Origin: Xanthomonas euvesicatoria pv. euvesicatoria
Lineage (GTDB): Bacteria > Pseudomonadota > Gammaproteobacteria > Xanthomonadales > Xanthomonadaceae
Length of the DNA stretch: 58,549 bases
NCBI RefSeq assembly: GCF_020880415.1
Contig: NZ_JAJIUJ010000088.1
Location: forward strand, 1-58,549
Reading direction: 5' to 3'
Position numbers and translations under genes: made by a program. Positions 38,957 through 48,239 of this stretch are shown in pieces. How positions within the stretch are numbered: position 1 is the first letter of the stretch; each line of letters starts with the position of its first letter. Under the pieces are notes generated by a model. The model was not told the DNA's origin, did no database searches, and worked only from the letters and a program-made list of their open reading frames with translations.

Positions 38957-39020
38957 TCGAACGCGGTTCCTTGCCGGCAGGTCTGCGCTGAAGGCGCGAC
39001 CTAGCGGGAGCGAACCCAAG

Positions 39021-39051
39021 AGCCGGCACGCGCAAGCGTCGCCGGCTTTTT
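39021..39051 (+). terminator. Rho-independent terminator/attenuator after rpsU
   Basis: AGCCGGC (39021-39027) pairs with GCCGGCT (39041-39047), with an inner ACGC-GCAA-GCGT tetraloop hairpin and one bulged base. It is followed by a T run to 39051. It probably limits read-through from rpsU into yqeY and dnaG. Confidence 0.85.
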
Positions 39052-39219
39052 GTATTGGCCTGCCACAAGGCATTGCGCTGGAGACATCAGGCAGTCTGCG
39101 CCGAGCGCGAGGCGCTGCAAGACATCTCTCCACGCACGCCCTGCCTCCGTTCGGCCGAGGTACCCAGCCCGCTTGGGCGCCTTGGCCACCACTCGATCCC
39201 TACACTCAGGAGTTACCGC

Positions 39220-39666
39220 ATGTCCCTGAAGCAGCAACTCACCGATGACATGAAGGCCGCGATGAAGTCCGGCGACAAGCACAGCCTGGGCGTGATCCGG
39301 CTGATCAACGCCGCCATCAAGCAGAAGGAAGTGGACGAGCGCATCGAGATGGACGATGCCGCCGTGATCGCCGTGCTGGACAAGATGGTCAAGCAGCGCA
39401 AGGACTCGGTCACCCAGTTCCAAGCCGCCGCGCGCGACGACCTGGCGCAGATCGAGCGCGAGGAGATCGTGGTGATCGAGCGCTATCTGCCGGCCAAGAT
39501 GGGCGAAGCCGAGATCGTGGCCGCCATCCGGGCCGCGATCTCCGAGACCGGGGCAAGCAGCCCGGCCGATATCGGCAAGCTGATGGGCGCACTCAAGCCC
39601 AAGCTGGCCGGTCAGGCCGACATGGGCCTGGTCTCGACCCTGGTCAAGCAGCAGCTGGCAGGCTGA
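39220..39666 (+). CDS. GatB/YqeY domain-containing protein
   Basis: A 148-residue protein matching the YqeY family, a free-standing relative of the C-terminal tRNA-contacting domain of GatB. Recognisable stretches are MSLKQQLTDDMKAAMKSGDK, then a run with LGVIRLINAAIKQKEVDERI and a C-terminal half with SPADIGKLMGALKPKLAGQ. The start is ATG 39220 with CAGGAG 8 bases upstream. Its place between rpsU and dnaG is conserved in many proteobacteria. The molecular role is not settled; it may assist tRNA-linked amidation or binding. Confidence 0.96.
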   Translation: MSLKQQLTDDMKAAMKSGDKHSLGVIRLINAAIKQKEVDERIEMDDAAVIAVLDKMVKQRKDSVTQFQAAARDDLAQIEREEIVVIERYLPAKMGEAEIVAAIRAAISETGASSPADIGKLMGALKPKLAGQADMGLVSTLVKQQLAG

Positions 39667-39674
39667 TGGATCGC

Positions 39675-39707
39675 CGCAGCGCCCTGTGCCACGGCCAGGG
39701 CGCTGCG
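39675..39707. terminator. Hairpin downstream of yqeY
   Basis: CGCAGCGCCCTG (39675-39686) and its exact complement (39696-39707) make a 12-base perfect stem with a 9-base loop, starting 9 bases after the yqeY stop. There is no T run, so it may be a weak terminator or an mRNA 3' end stabiliser. Confidence 0.55.
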
Positions 39708-39884
39708 ACCGGTGCGCAGCGCGCGCTGCGGCACTGCCTGCCGCATCACCGAGCGGCTTTTCCAGTGGAAGGCGGACCTTCCAACGAACAGTGATGGTGC
39801 AAGACGCCGCTGGAGCGCCACGGCCGTTGCACATCTGCCACGCGCAACGCATCAGGCAAGGCGCAATGCCGTCTTCAGACGCGT

Positions 39885-40085
39885 CTAGCCCAGCATGCGG
39901 ACCAAGCGCTCTGCACAGTCTGCGCTCTTGTCATCGCGTGGACAGCCGGCAGTGCCAGGCGCGGTCTGATACAGGTAGATCGGCATCTGGCGCACATTGA
40001 ATGCGCTGACAGACACACCGCGCACCTTGCTCCCGACGAGCAACAGACTGCGCGTACCAGATGCGCCGCCTCCTGCTTTACCCAT
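39885..40085 (-). pseudogene. Possible remnant of a small gene
   Basis: A 66-codon opposite-strand ORF with normal codon use. It contains a protein-like stretch: LLVGSKVRGVSVSAFNVRQM, then PIYLYQTAPGTAGCPRDDKS and a Cys-containing helix CAERLVRML. The N-terminal residues (MGKAGGGASG) look artificial, and there is no ribosome binding site. This suggests the tail of a lost gene rather than an active one. I do not recognise the family. Confidence 0.3.
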
Positions 40086-40231
40086 AGCGCGTGCGCGCTT
40101 TCACCCGTCCTTCGATCCGGCCCTGCTAGAACGGGTGCGCCAGCGCAGGCATGGGCAAGGTCCTTCCGCATACCGACCTTGCCCTGACGTCGCCTGCGCG
40201 CCAACGGTATGCGCCAAGGATTCTCCCGCCG

Positions 40232-41194
40232 GTGACGACGCTTTCATCCGCCTATCTGCACAAGCATCTGAGCCGTCTGCAGCGCAGCGTGCCGATGGCG
40301 CTGCTGAACCGCTTCATCGAGATCGACGTGATGACGCAGGCAGCGTCGTTGTCGTTCTATGCGCTGCTGTCGCTGGCCCCGTTGCTGGTGCTGCTGTTGT
40401 GGCTGACCGCCTCGCTCTATCCGCCAGCGCAAGAAGCGTTGGTGCAGCAAATCGGGCAATTGGCCGGCGGCAGCGCGGCCGAAGTCGCCCAGACCATCAT
40501 TCGCAATGCCACCGATCAACCTGGCGTTGGCTCGCTGGCCGGCGTGTGGAGCACGCTGCTGCTGTTCATCGGCGCCACGGCGGTGTTTGCGCAGTTGCAG
40601 AACGCCTTGAACCTGATCTTTCGCACCGACAAGCAACGCCTGGACGGCTTGATGGCCTGGCTGCAGAAGCGGGTGTTCTCGTTCGGGGTGATCCTGGCGC
40701 TGGGCTTCTTGCTGATCGTGTCGATGATCGCCACCACCGCGTTGCAGGTGGTCTTTGCGCGCCTGCCCTCGGTCCTGCCGGCGGTCGGCTACGTGACCAC
40801 GCTGGCCCTGTACTCGCTGGCGTTCGCGTTCCTGTATCGCTACCTGCCCGATCGCACCGTCGACTGGCGCCAGGCATTCCTGGGCGGCGTTATCACCGCG
40901 GTGTTGTTCGCGCTGGGGCGCTACGCCATCGGCGTGTACATCGCCACCGCAGCGCCGGGTAGCGCCTACGGTTCGATGGGGACATTGGTCATTTTGCTGG
41001 TGTGGATGTACTACGCCTCGGTGGTGTTCTTCGTCGGCGCCTTGATCACTGCGGTGATCGACGAGCGGGTGCGCTCGCATCGCAAGCTGCGCGAGGCGGG
41101 CGTGGACCCGGAGCATCCGCCGGTGATCGTGCCGCCTGCCGATGCGGCGCCTGCATCTTCAGCGTCGGACTCGCACGCGCTGCCACGCGGCTGA
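40232..41194 (+). CDS. YihY/UPF0761-family inner-membrane protein
   Basis: A 320-residue protein with about six membrane helices, matching the YihY (formerly RNase BN-like) family. Recognisable blocks are MTQAASLSFYALLSLAPLLV in the first helix, WSTLLLFIGATAVFAQLQNA, and a late YGSMGTLVILLVWMYYASVV followed by FFVGALITAVIDER. The C-terminal tail is Pro/Ala-rich and cytoplasmic. I favour GTG 40232 over ATG 40151, as the longer form adds 27 residues that do not look like family sequence. RNase activity is no longer attributed to this family; transport or envelope roles are unproven. Confidence 0.88.
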   Translation: MTTLSSAYLHKHLSRLQRSVPMALLNRFIEIDVMTQAASLSFYALLSLAPLLVLLLWLTASLYPPAQEALVQQIGQLAGGSAAEVAQTIIRNATDQPGVGSLAGVWSTLLLFIGATAVFAQLQNALNLIFRTDKQRLDGLMAWLQKRVFSFGVILALGFLLIVSMIATTALQVVFARLPSVLPAVGYVTTLALYSLAFAFLYRYLPDRTVDWRQAFLGGVITAVLFALGRYAIGVYIATAAPGSAYGSMGTLVILLVWMYYASVVFFVGALITAVIDERVRSHRKLREAGVDPEHPPVIVPPADAAPASSASDSHALPRG

Positions 41195-41275
41195 GGACTG
41201 CTGCAATGCCTGCCTCGCCGGCCTCGTCAACGGGGGCGACGAAGTGCTGGCAGGCCGCTGGGATATCCTATCGGG

Positions 41276-43024
41276 ATGGCCCGCATCCCCGACGCATTCA
41301 TCGACGAACTGCTAGCACGCACCGACATCGTCGAGGTGGTGGGCGGTCGTGTGCCGCTCAAGCGTCAGGGCAAGGAATATTCGGCGCGCTGCCCGTTCCA
41401 TGACGAGCGCTCGGCCTCGTTCACGGTCTCGCCGACCAAGCAGTTCTATCACTGCTTCGGCTGCGGTGCGCACGGTACCGCAATCAGTTTCCTGATGAAT
41501 TACGACCGCCTCGAATTTCTCGATGCGGTCGACGAGCTGGCCAAGCGCGCCGGCATGGACATCCCGCGCGAGACCCAGCAACGCACCCCGCAACAGCAGG
41601 ACGACAGCCGCGAGCTGTATTCGGCACTGGACGCGGCGACCAAGTTCTTCCAGCGCCAGCTCGAGGGCAGCGAACGCGCCCGCGACTATCTGGACGGTCG
41701 CGGCGTGGATGCCGACAACCGCGCGCGCTTCCAGATCGGTTACGCGCCCGATGGCTACAGCGCACTGAAGGACACCCTGGGCACCGATGCGCGCCGCATG
41801 AGCGTGCTCGAACGCGCCGGGCTGTTTTCCAAGAACGATCGCGGCCATGTGTACGACAAGTTCCGCGACCGGGTGATGTTCCCGATCTTCGACCGCCGCG
41901 GCCGCGTGATTGCCTTCGGCGGGCGCATCATGGGCGCGCCGGCCGATGGCCGCGACCCGGGTCCGAAGTACCTCAATTCGCCGGAAACCGCGCTGTTCCA
42001 CAAGGGCCGCGAGCTGTATGGCCTGTGGCAGGTGCGCCAGGCCAATCAGAAGATCGAGCGGCTGATCGTGGTGGAGGGCTACATGGATGTGGTCTCGCTG
42101 TTCCAGTTCGGCGTGACCCAGGCGGTAGCCACGTTGGGCACCGCCACCACGCCCGAACATGCCGAGCTGCTGTTTCGCAACGCGCCGGATGTGTATTTCT
42201 GTTTCGATGGCGATAACGCCGGGCGCAAGGCCGGCTGGCGCGCGCTCGAATCGGTGCTGCCGCGCATGAAGGACGGCCGCCAGGCGTTTTTCCTGTTCCT
42301 GCCCGATGGCGAGGACCCGGACACCATCGTGCGCAAGGAAGGCGCGCAGGCCTTCGATCAGCGCCTGAAGCAGGCCACGCCGCTGTCGCAGTTCTTCTTC
42401 GACGAGATGTCGCGTGAGATCAACCTGCACACGCTCGACGGCAAGGCGCGTCTGGCCGAACGTGCGCGCCCGCTGTTGGCGCAGATCCCCGAAGGTGCGT
42501 TCGGCGATCTGATGAAACAGGAACTGGCGCGCCTGACCGGGGTTGGCGCCACTGCGTCTGCGCAGCAGTCCGCACCCAGGCTACGGCTGCCTGCGCGCGT
42601 GGGCGCGCCCACGCAGAAACGCAGCCTGGTGCGTGCGTCCATCGCCATCCTGCTGCAACGGCCGTCATTGGCGATGAGCCTGGAGGGCGTGCATGATTTT
42701 TCCGGGCTGCGCCTGCCCGGGATCGACTTGTTGATGGAGTTGCTGGACCTGGTGCGGCAACGCCCGGAAATCAGCACCGGCGCGCTGCTGGAGCACTTCG
42801 CCGAGCGCCAGGAGCTTGCTGCCTTGCAGAAGCTGGCGGCGCAGGAGCTTCCCGGCGACGAACACAGTTGGACGCTTGAACTGCATGACGTCGTCGCGCA
42901 ACTCGACAAGCAGTTGCTGCGTCAACGCGTGGAGGAGCTGCAGGCCAAACAGCGCGCGCAAGGGCTGGACGACACCGACAAATACGAAATGCGCGAACTG
43001 CTCAAAGCGCTCGCAGCGTTGTGA
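41276..43024 (+). CDS. dnaG: DNA primase
   Basis: A 582-residue primase that makes RNA primers for replication and works with the DnaB helicase. The N-terminal CHC2-type zinc finger has C39, H42, C60 and C63 (CPFHDERSASF and YHCFGCGAHG). The RNA polymerase core and TOPRIM domain follow, with VVEGYMDVVSLFQFG giving the acidic metal site and FDGDNAGRKAGWRAL. The C-terminal helicase-interacting domain starts after a low-complexity link near residue 420. The start is ATG 41276. It lies downstream of rpsU and yqeY in the conserved order. Confidence 0.98.
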   Translation: MARIPDAFIDELLARTDIVEVVGGRVPLKRQGKEYSARCPFHDERSASFTVSPTKQFYHCFGCGAHGTAISFLMNYDRLEFLDAVDELAKRAGMDIPRETQQRTPQQQDDSRELYSALDAATKFFQRQLEGSERARDYLDGRGVDADNRARFQIGYAPDGYSALKDTLGTDARRMSVLERAGLFSKNDRGHVYDKFRDRVMFPIFDRRGRVIAFGGRIMGAPADGRDPGPKYLNSPETALFHKGRELYGLWQVRQANQKIERLIVVEGYMDVVSLFQFGVTQAVATLGTATTPEHAELLFRNAPDVYFCFDGDNAGRKAGWRALESVLPRMKDGRQAFFLFLPDGEDPDTIVRKEGAQAFDQRLKQATPLSQFFFDEMSREINLHTLDGKARLAERARPLLAQIPEGAFGDLMKQELARLTGVGATASAQQSAPRLRLPARVGAPTQKRSLVRASIAILLQRPSLAMSLEGVHDFSGLRLPGIDLLMELLDLVRQRPEISTGALLEHFAERQELAALQKLAAQELPGDEHSWTLELHDVVAQLDKQLLRQRVEELQAKQRAQGLDDTDKYEMRELLKALAAL

Positions 43025-43178
43025 TGCAGTGCTGCCTGGCCGAAGGCAGCGCAAGGCCATCGCGCACTGCCGTGCCGTTTCAGGCCTGACCGGTGACGTC
43101 GATGCCACAGCCAAGGCCTGCACGCATCGTAGAATGGCCCATACCAGGCGCAAGATCGCGCGCTACCGTTGGACCTCG

Positions 43179-44180
43179 ATGAAGAAGCTGCTGGCGCGGT
43201 TGCGCATTGACCCCTTCACCCTCGCGCTGCTGTGCACAGTTGCACTGGCCTCGTTTCTCCCGGTCACGGGCACGGCAGCGGCGGTCATGGACGATGTCAC
43301 CGACATGGCGATCGCGGCGCTGTTCTTCCTGCACGGCGCGCGGCTGTCGCGCGAAGCGGTGAAGGCCGGCGCGTTGCACTGGCGCCTGCATCTGGTGATT
43401 CTGGGCTGCACCTTCGTGCTGTTCCCGCTATTGGGGTTATTGTTCAAACCATTGGCGCATCTGGCACTGACGCCGGAGCTGTATGTCGGCGTGCTGTTCC
43501 TGTGCGCGTTGCCGTCCACGGTGCAGTCCTCGATCGCGTTCACCTCGATGGCGCGCGGCAATGTGCCGGCCGCGGTCTGCGCCGCTTCGCTTTCCAGCCT
43601 GCTGGGCGTGTTTTTCACCCCACTGCTGATGGGCGCACTGGTCGGCAGTCAGGGCGCCATGGCGCATCCGGCCGAAGCGATCGGCAAGATCCTGCTGCAG
43701 TTGCTGGTGCCGTTTCTGGCCGGCCATTTCATGCGTCCGTGGATCGGCGGCTGGGTCGAACGTCACCGCGCCGTGCTGCGTTACACCGATCAAGGCACCA
43801 TCCTGCTGGTGGTCTATACCGCCTTCAGTGCATCGGTGAACGAAGGGCTGTGGCAGAAGACGCCGCTGCCTGCACTGCTGGCGGTACTCGGCGCTGCAGC
43901 GTTGTTGCTGGCCATGGCGATGCTTTCGATCACCTTCATCGCCCGGCGCCTGCACTTCAGCCGCGCCGATGAAATCGCCATCGTCTTCTGCGGCTCGAAA
44001 AAGAGTTTGGCCACCGGCGTGCCGATGGCCAAGGTGATGTTTGCCGGCGGCGGGCTGGGCGCGATCGTGTTGCCGATCATGCTGTATCACCAGTTGCAGC
44101 TGATCGTCTGCGCCGTTGTGGCCGCACGGTATGCGCGCAGCGCATCGGGCCAGCCGCAAGGCGCAGCCGAGCGTCATTGA
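43179..44180 (+). CDS. Bile acid:sodium symporter-family transporter (YfeH-like)
   Basis: A 333-residue inner-membrane protein with about 9-10 hydrophobic helices and the SBF-like/YfeH signatures: DVTDMAIAALFFLHGARLSR, CALPSTVQSSIAFTSMARGN with the crossing-helix region, and a late FCGSKKSLATGVPMAKVMFA. It would move organic anions with sodium, but its substrate is unknown. The start is ATG 43179 (MKKLLARLRID); an ATG 15 codons upstream is in frame. It lies 154 bases after dnaG and is probably an independent unit. Confidence 0.9.
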   Translation: MKKLLARLRIDPFTLALLCTVALASFLPVTGTAAAVMDDVTDMAIAALFFLHGARLSREAVKAGALHWRLHLVILGCTFVLFPLLGLLFKPLAHLALTPELYVGVLFLCALPSTVQSSIAFTSMARGNVPAAVCAASLSSLLGVFFTPLLMGALVGSQGAMAHPAEAIGKILLQLLVPFLAGHFMRPWIGGWVERHRAVLRYTDQGTILLVVYTAFSASVNEGLWQKTPLPALLAVLGAAALLLAMAMLSITFIARRLHFSRADEIAIVFCGSKKSLATGVPMAKVMFAGGGLGAIVLPIMLYHQLQLIVCAVVAARYARSASGQPQGAAERH

Positions 44181-44350
44181 CGCTGCACCGCGCCAGCACC
44201 TGCCCGCTGCGTATCGCGTAACAGCAGTTCGCATCGCCGCACATCCAGGTTGTAAGCAGATGTACAACGGTGATGACGCACGCCCGCCCAGGTCCGCCAG
44301 CGGCCGCTAGAGTGCGCGATCGACCTTCTGCCGCCCCACGGTGATTTGCC

Positions 44351-45931
44351 ATGACGCTGTCGCTGCCACGCCCTTCCCCTTCCTTGATCGCGCTGCTGGC
44401 AGTGCTGGCTGCGCTGACTGCCTGCGACAAGCCAGCACCGCCTGCGGCGCCCGCACCACCCAAGACGGCGTCCACGCCGGCACCCGTTGCCGGCATCGCC
44501 TGGCGCGAGGGCGACGTGGAAGACGCCTTTGCCGAAGCCAAGGACAGCGGCAAGCCGATCCTGTTGTATTGGGGCGCAGCCTGGTGCCCGCCCTGCAATC
44601 GCCTCAAGGCCACGCTGTTCAAGGATCCGGCCTTCATCGCGCGCACCCAGCAGTTCGTCGCCGTGCACCTGGACGGCGATTCGGAGGGCGCGCAGGCCTG
44701 GGGCGAGCGCTTCGGGGTCAAGGCGTATCCCACCATCATCGTGCTGCGCCCGGACCGCAGGGAGATCACCCGGCTGGCCGGCAATGCCGATAACGCGCGC
44801 CTGGCCGAGGTGTTGCGGGTTGCGGCCAAGAGCACCAGTACCGCCCAGCAATTGCTCGACAAGGCGCTGCACACACCACAACAGCTCAGCGCGGACGATT
44901 GGGCCGTGCTCGGCAACTACGCCTGGGGCACCGACGATACGCTGGTCAAACCCGATGCCGCCGCCGACGTGCTCACCCGGCTCTCCACCTCGGCGCCACA
45001 GCCGGCACTGCAACGCAGCTTCGCCCTGGCCGCCATCAGTGCCGCCAGACACCCACCGGCTGCCAGCAGCGCCAACCGCACGCTGTTGGAAGCGGTGTTG
45101 GCCGACCCGGCAGAAGTGCGCGCCAATCTCGGCACGCTGAACTATGTGCCGGCACGCCTGGTCACCGCCGCCAGCAACGAGGCCGGCGAGCGCAGCACGC
45201 TCTCCAACGCACTGAATCAGGCCTTGGACAAGGTCTACGCCGATCCTTCATTGCCGATTTCCGACCGGCTTGGCACCGCATACGCGCGCATCCAGCTGGC
45301 ACGCCTGGCACAAGGCCAGCCCACCGAAACCGAAGCCGAAGGCCCGCAACCACCGTTGCCGAAAGACGTGGTGGAGGTGGTGCACCAGCGCGTGCAGTGG
45401 GCCACCGACACCGCCAAGACCGACGAGGAGCGCCAATCCACCATCAGCATGGCCGCCGCGTTGCTGAGCGAGGTGGGCGATCGCAGCGCGGCAGAGCAAT
45501 TGCTGCTGGCCGAGTTGTCGCGCAGCAAAACGCCGTACTACTACATGCCCGAATTGGCGGATCTGGCCGAACAACGCGGCGACAAGAAGACCGCCCTGTT
45601 GTGGCTCAAACGGGCCTACGACAGCGCGCAAGGTCCCGCCACACGCGTGCAGTGGGGCGTGATGTACGTGGATGGGCTCATCCGGCTCAGCCCCGACGAC
45701 AGCGCCGGCATCGAGGGCGCCGCCACCCAGGTGATCGGCGAGTTGGCCGGTCAACCGGATGGTTACCGGCAACGGACCCGTCAGCGCTTCGCCACCCTTG
45801 GCACCGCATTGAAGACCTGGAGCAAGCAGCATCGCCGCGAAGGCAGCGCAGTGCTGGCGCGTCTGCAACAGAAAATGCAGTCCAGCTGCGACAGCAAAGC
45901 TACCAGCGAGTGCGCCAGTTGGCTGAGTTGA
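44351..45931 (+). CDS. Thioredoxin-fold lipoprotein with long helical C-terminal region
   Basis: A 526-residue exported protein. Lipobox LTAC gives Cys25. A thioredoxin-like domain (about 50-160) has the redox pair C79-PP-C82 (AAWCPPCNRLK) and a cis-Pro region (VKAYPTIIVL), so it could act as a periplasmic disulfide reductase or oxidase. The remaining 360 residues are Ala/Leu-rich helices resembling TPR-type repeats, an uncommon partner for this fold. A signal peptide of about 24 residues precedes. It is separated by about 240 bases from the convergent ctaB gene. A role in cytochrome or copper-centre assembly is suggested only by its neighbours. Confidence 0.85.
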   Translation: MTLSLPRPSPSLIALLAVLAALTACDKPAPPAAPAPPKTASTPAPVAGIAWREGDVEDAFAEAKDSGKPILLYWGAAWCPPCNRLKATLFKDPAFIARTQQFVAVHLDGDSEGAQAWGERFGVKAYPTIIVLRPDRREITRLAGNADNARLAEVLRVAAKSTSTAQQLLDKALHTPQQLSADDWAVLGNYAWGTDDTLVKPDAAADVLTRLSTSAPQPALQRSFALAAISAARHPPAASSANRTLLEAVLADPAEVRANLGTLNYVPARLVTAASNEAGERSTLSNALNQALDKVYADPSLPISDRLGTAYARIQLARLAQGQPTETEAEGPQPPLPKDVVEVVHQRVQWATDTAKTDEERQSTISMAAALLSEVGDRSAAEQLLLAELSRSKTPYYYMPELADLAEQRGDKKTALLWLKRAYDSAQGPATRVQWGVMYVDGLIRLSPDDSAGIEGAATQVIGELAGQPDGYRQRTRQRFATLGTALKTWSKQHRREGSAVLARLQQKMQSSCDSKATSECASWLS

Positions 45932-46166
45932 GTTGATACAGTGCCGTGTGCCGGCAACGCATGATGATCAGAGCGTGGCAAGCCGCAAACCGCGGCGTCT
46001 GCTGACATGGACGCCGCTGGTGACCTCGACGCGGCGCACGCGGCACGCATCCGGCACCTTTCGCCACGCGCTGCAGGCGCTGCAGGCGTGATCCATCCAT
46101 CCGCCTGATTGCCACGCAAGTCATCGGGGCAGAGCTACCGCATTGCCGCTCGTCTCGCTTCGGCGA

Positions 46167-47063
46167 CTAGCGCACCCACGGCAGCAGCAGATGGTCGACC
46201 ATCAGGAAGGCGAACAACGCCATCAGGTACACGATGGAGTACCCGAACATCTTCATCGAAAACAGTTCGTCCGGCGGGTTCAGCATGCGCCACGCGTACC
46301 AGAGGAACACCGCATTGAGCACGATCGCACCGCCCAGATAGAACACCCCGCTCATGCCCACCGCCACCGGCGCCAAGGTCACGATCGCCAGCAATACGGT
46401 GTACACCAGGATCTGCTTGCGCGTATGCGGCACGCCATGGGTCACCGGCAACATCGGGATCGCGGCCTTGGCGTAATCGGCACGGCGGAAGATCGCCAGC
46501 GCCCAGAAATGCGGCGGCGTCCAGATGAAGATGATCAGCACCAGCAGCGAGGCATTGATCCAGTCGGCGCTGGTCGGCAGCCCGGTCACCGCGGCCCAGC
46601 CCAGCATCGGCGGGGTGGCGCCGGCCAGGCCGCCAATCACGATGTTCTGCGAGGTCGCACGCTTCAGGTACACGGTGTAAATCACCGCGTACCCGATCAG
46701 CGAGGCGAAGGTCAGCACCGCGGTGATGACATTCACCCACACCACCAGAATGGTCATGGAGATCACGATCAGCGCGCCGGCGAACACCAGCACCTGCCAG
46801 GGCCGCACCTTGCCCACCACCAGCGGGCGCCATGAGGTGCGCGCCATCTGTGCGTCGATCTTGGCGTCGAGCAGTTGGTTGATCGCTGCCGCCGCTGAAG
46901 CCGCCAGCCAGATACCCAGGAAGCCCAGCGCGCCGGTGCGTACCTGCAGCCAGGTCGGCATGTCGGGAATGGCCAGGAACATGCCCACCAACGCGGTGAA
47001 CACGATCAGTGCCACCACCTTGGGTTTGGTCAGATCCCAATAATCGCGTGCGCTGACAGCCAT
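46167..47063 (-). CDS. ctaB: Protoheme IX farnesyltransferase (heme O synthase)
   Basis: A 298-residue inner-membrane prenyltransferase (UbiA superfamily) that adds a farnesyl chain to heme B, giving heme O, the first step to heme A for the aa3 oxidase. The polyprenyl-binding motif is [20 protein letters not shown] and the second is [24 protein letters not shown] sequence. Seven to nine hydrophobic helices are present. The start chosen is ATG 47063, with GGAG 5 bases upstream; a GTG at 47069 would collide with that site. It begins 2 bases after the ctaA stop. The COX10/CyoE/CtaB family is well established. Confidence 0.97.
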   Translation of the reverse strand: MAVSARDYWDLTKPKVVALIVFTALVGMFLAIPDMPTWLQVRTGALGFLGIWLAASAAAAINQLLDAKIDAQMARTSWRPLVVGKVRPWQVLVFAGALIVISMTILVVWVNVITAVLTFASLIGYAVIYTVYLKRATSQNIVIGGLAGATPPMLGWAAVTGLPTSADWINASLLVLIIFIWTPPHFWALAIFRRADYAKAAIPMLPVTHGVPHTRKQILVYTVLLAIVTLAPVAVGMSGVFYLGGAIVLNAVFLWYAWRMLNPPDELFSMKMFGYSIVYLMALFAFLMVDHLLLPWVR

Positions 47064-47065
47064 GC

Positions 47066-48229
47066 TCACTCCGGCGCGCGCAGCCGCGCCAGCAGCGAGA
47101 CCAGCACGAACAGCAACGCCACCGCCCCGCCGTTATGCATGACCGAGACCTCCAGCGGCAGCGCCAGCTTCACGTTGAGCATGCCCAGGGTCACCTGCAC
47201 GGCCACCAGCAGCGCCAATGCGCCGGCCCACACCCGCATGCCCGGCGAACGCGACAAGCGCCAGGCCAGCCACCACAAGTACAGCGCGGTCGCAATTGCC
47301 CATAGCCGATGCGCCATCTGGATCGCGATACGCGCCGCACCGTCCAGCACGCCACCTTCGTAATCCACTCCGATGCCGCGCCACAGCGTGAAACCTTCAC
47401 GGAAATCGTGCGGCGGCCACCACTGGCTGACGCAGCGCGGGAAGTTGTCGGCCGACCAGCTGCCGCCGCCACACGCCAGCGCGGCGTAGTTGGCGCTGAC
47501 CCAGCCACCAAGCGCGATCTGCAGGCCCAGCACCGCCACGCCCAGGCGCAGCAGCCACTTCAAGCGCGATGCATCGGCCAGGGTGATCGGCAGATGCGTC
47601 GCGCGCCAGGCCATCCACACAAGCAGCGAGAACATCAGCATGCCGCCCAGCAGGTGCCCCATCACCACGATCGGCTTGAGCAGCAACGTCACCGTCCACA
47701 TGCCCAGCAACGCCTGGAAAATCACCACCGCCAGCGTCAGCACCGCTGCACGCGCCAGATCGATGTTGCTCCAGCGCAATGCCGCCAGCAGCAGGATGGC
47801 CTCGCCGGCGATCGCCACGCCGAAGGCCATGGCGTGCCAGCCGGACATATAGAGCGGGATCGACAACGCCACCAGCACCGCGGCCGACACCACCTGGGCA
47901 ATGCCCATGCGACGGCGACGCACCGCCAGCAACGACAGCACCAGCACTTCCACGCCCAACGCACCGGCCAGGAAGCGGTGGACCTGTTCGCGCCAGGCCT
48001 TGTGCGATTCCAGCGGGCGGATCTTGCTGGCCACGTGCGTGTTGGCTTCGTCGCTGGTCTGCGGCCAGGTCACGCGGCCGTAGCAGGTCGGCCAGTCCGG
48101 GCAGCTCATGCCGGCATCGGACAAACGGACGAACGACCCGAACAGGATCGTGCTTGCAGTGAACAACGCGGCCAGCCAGGCCATGCGATGGAAGTGACGG
48201 AACAACGCCGGTGGCGCAAACAGGTTCAT
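47066..48229 (-). CDS. ctaA: Heme A synthase
   Basis: A 387-residue inner-membrane protein that oxidises heme O to heme A for the terminal oxidase (CtaA/COX15 family). Eight helices are apparent. The first extracytoplasmic loop carries a Cys-containing stretch, [18 protein letters not shown], which matches the paired Cys of bacterial and mitochondrial members. A helix with [20 protein letters not shown] places one of the heme-ligating His. A second Cys region is [20 protein letters not shown]. The start is ATG 48229, 10 bases after the upstream Sco-like gene. It is followed directly by ctaB. Confidence 0.96.
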   Translation of the reverse strand: MNLFAPPALFRHFHRMAWLAALFTASTILFGSFVRLSDAGMSCPDWPTCYGRVTWPQTSDEANTHVASKIRPLESHKAWREQVHRFLAGALGVEVLVLSLLAVRRRRMGIAQVVSAAVLVALSIPLYMSGWHAMAFGVAIAGEAILLLAALRWSNIDLARAAVLTLAVVIFQALLGMWTVTLLLKPIVVMGHLLGGMLMFSLLVWMAWRATHLPITLADASRLKWLLRLGVAVLGLQIALGGWVSANYAALACGGGSWSADNFPRCVSQWWPPHDFREGFTLWRGIGVDYEGGVLDGAARIAIQMAHRLWAIATALYLWWLAWRLSRSPGMRVWAGALALLVAVQVTLGMLNVKLALPLEVSVMHNGGAVALLFVLVSLLARLRAPE

Positions 48230-48239
48230 CGAAACGGGC

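Larger units (their letters stand above)
39667..40231. other. 565-base gap between yqeY and the YihY-family gene
   Basis: A long gap for this operon. It holds a perfect hairpin just after yqeY (39675-39707) and, on the opposite strand, a 66-codon ORF (39885-40085) that may be a gene remnant. I see nothing else in it and no clear promoter for the downstream genes. Confidence 0.5.

Noticed and set aside
40232..41194. RNase BN activity for the YihY-family protein
   Set aside because: The name is historical; RNase BN/Z activity belongs to the ElaC family, which this membrane protein does not resemble.
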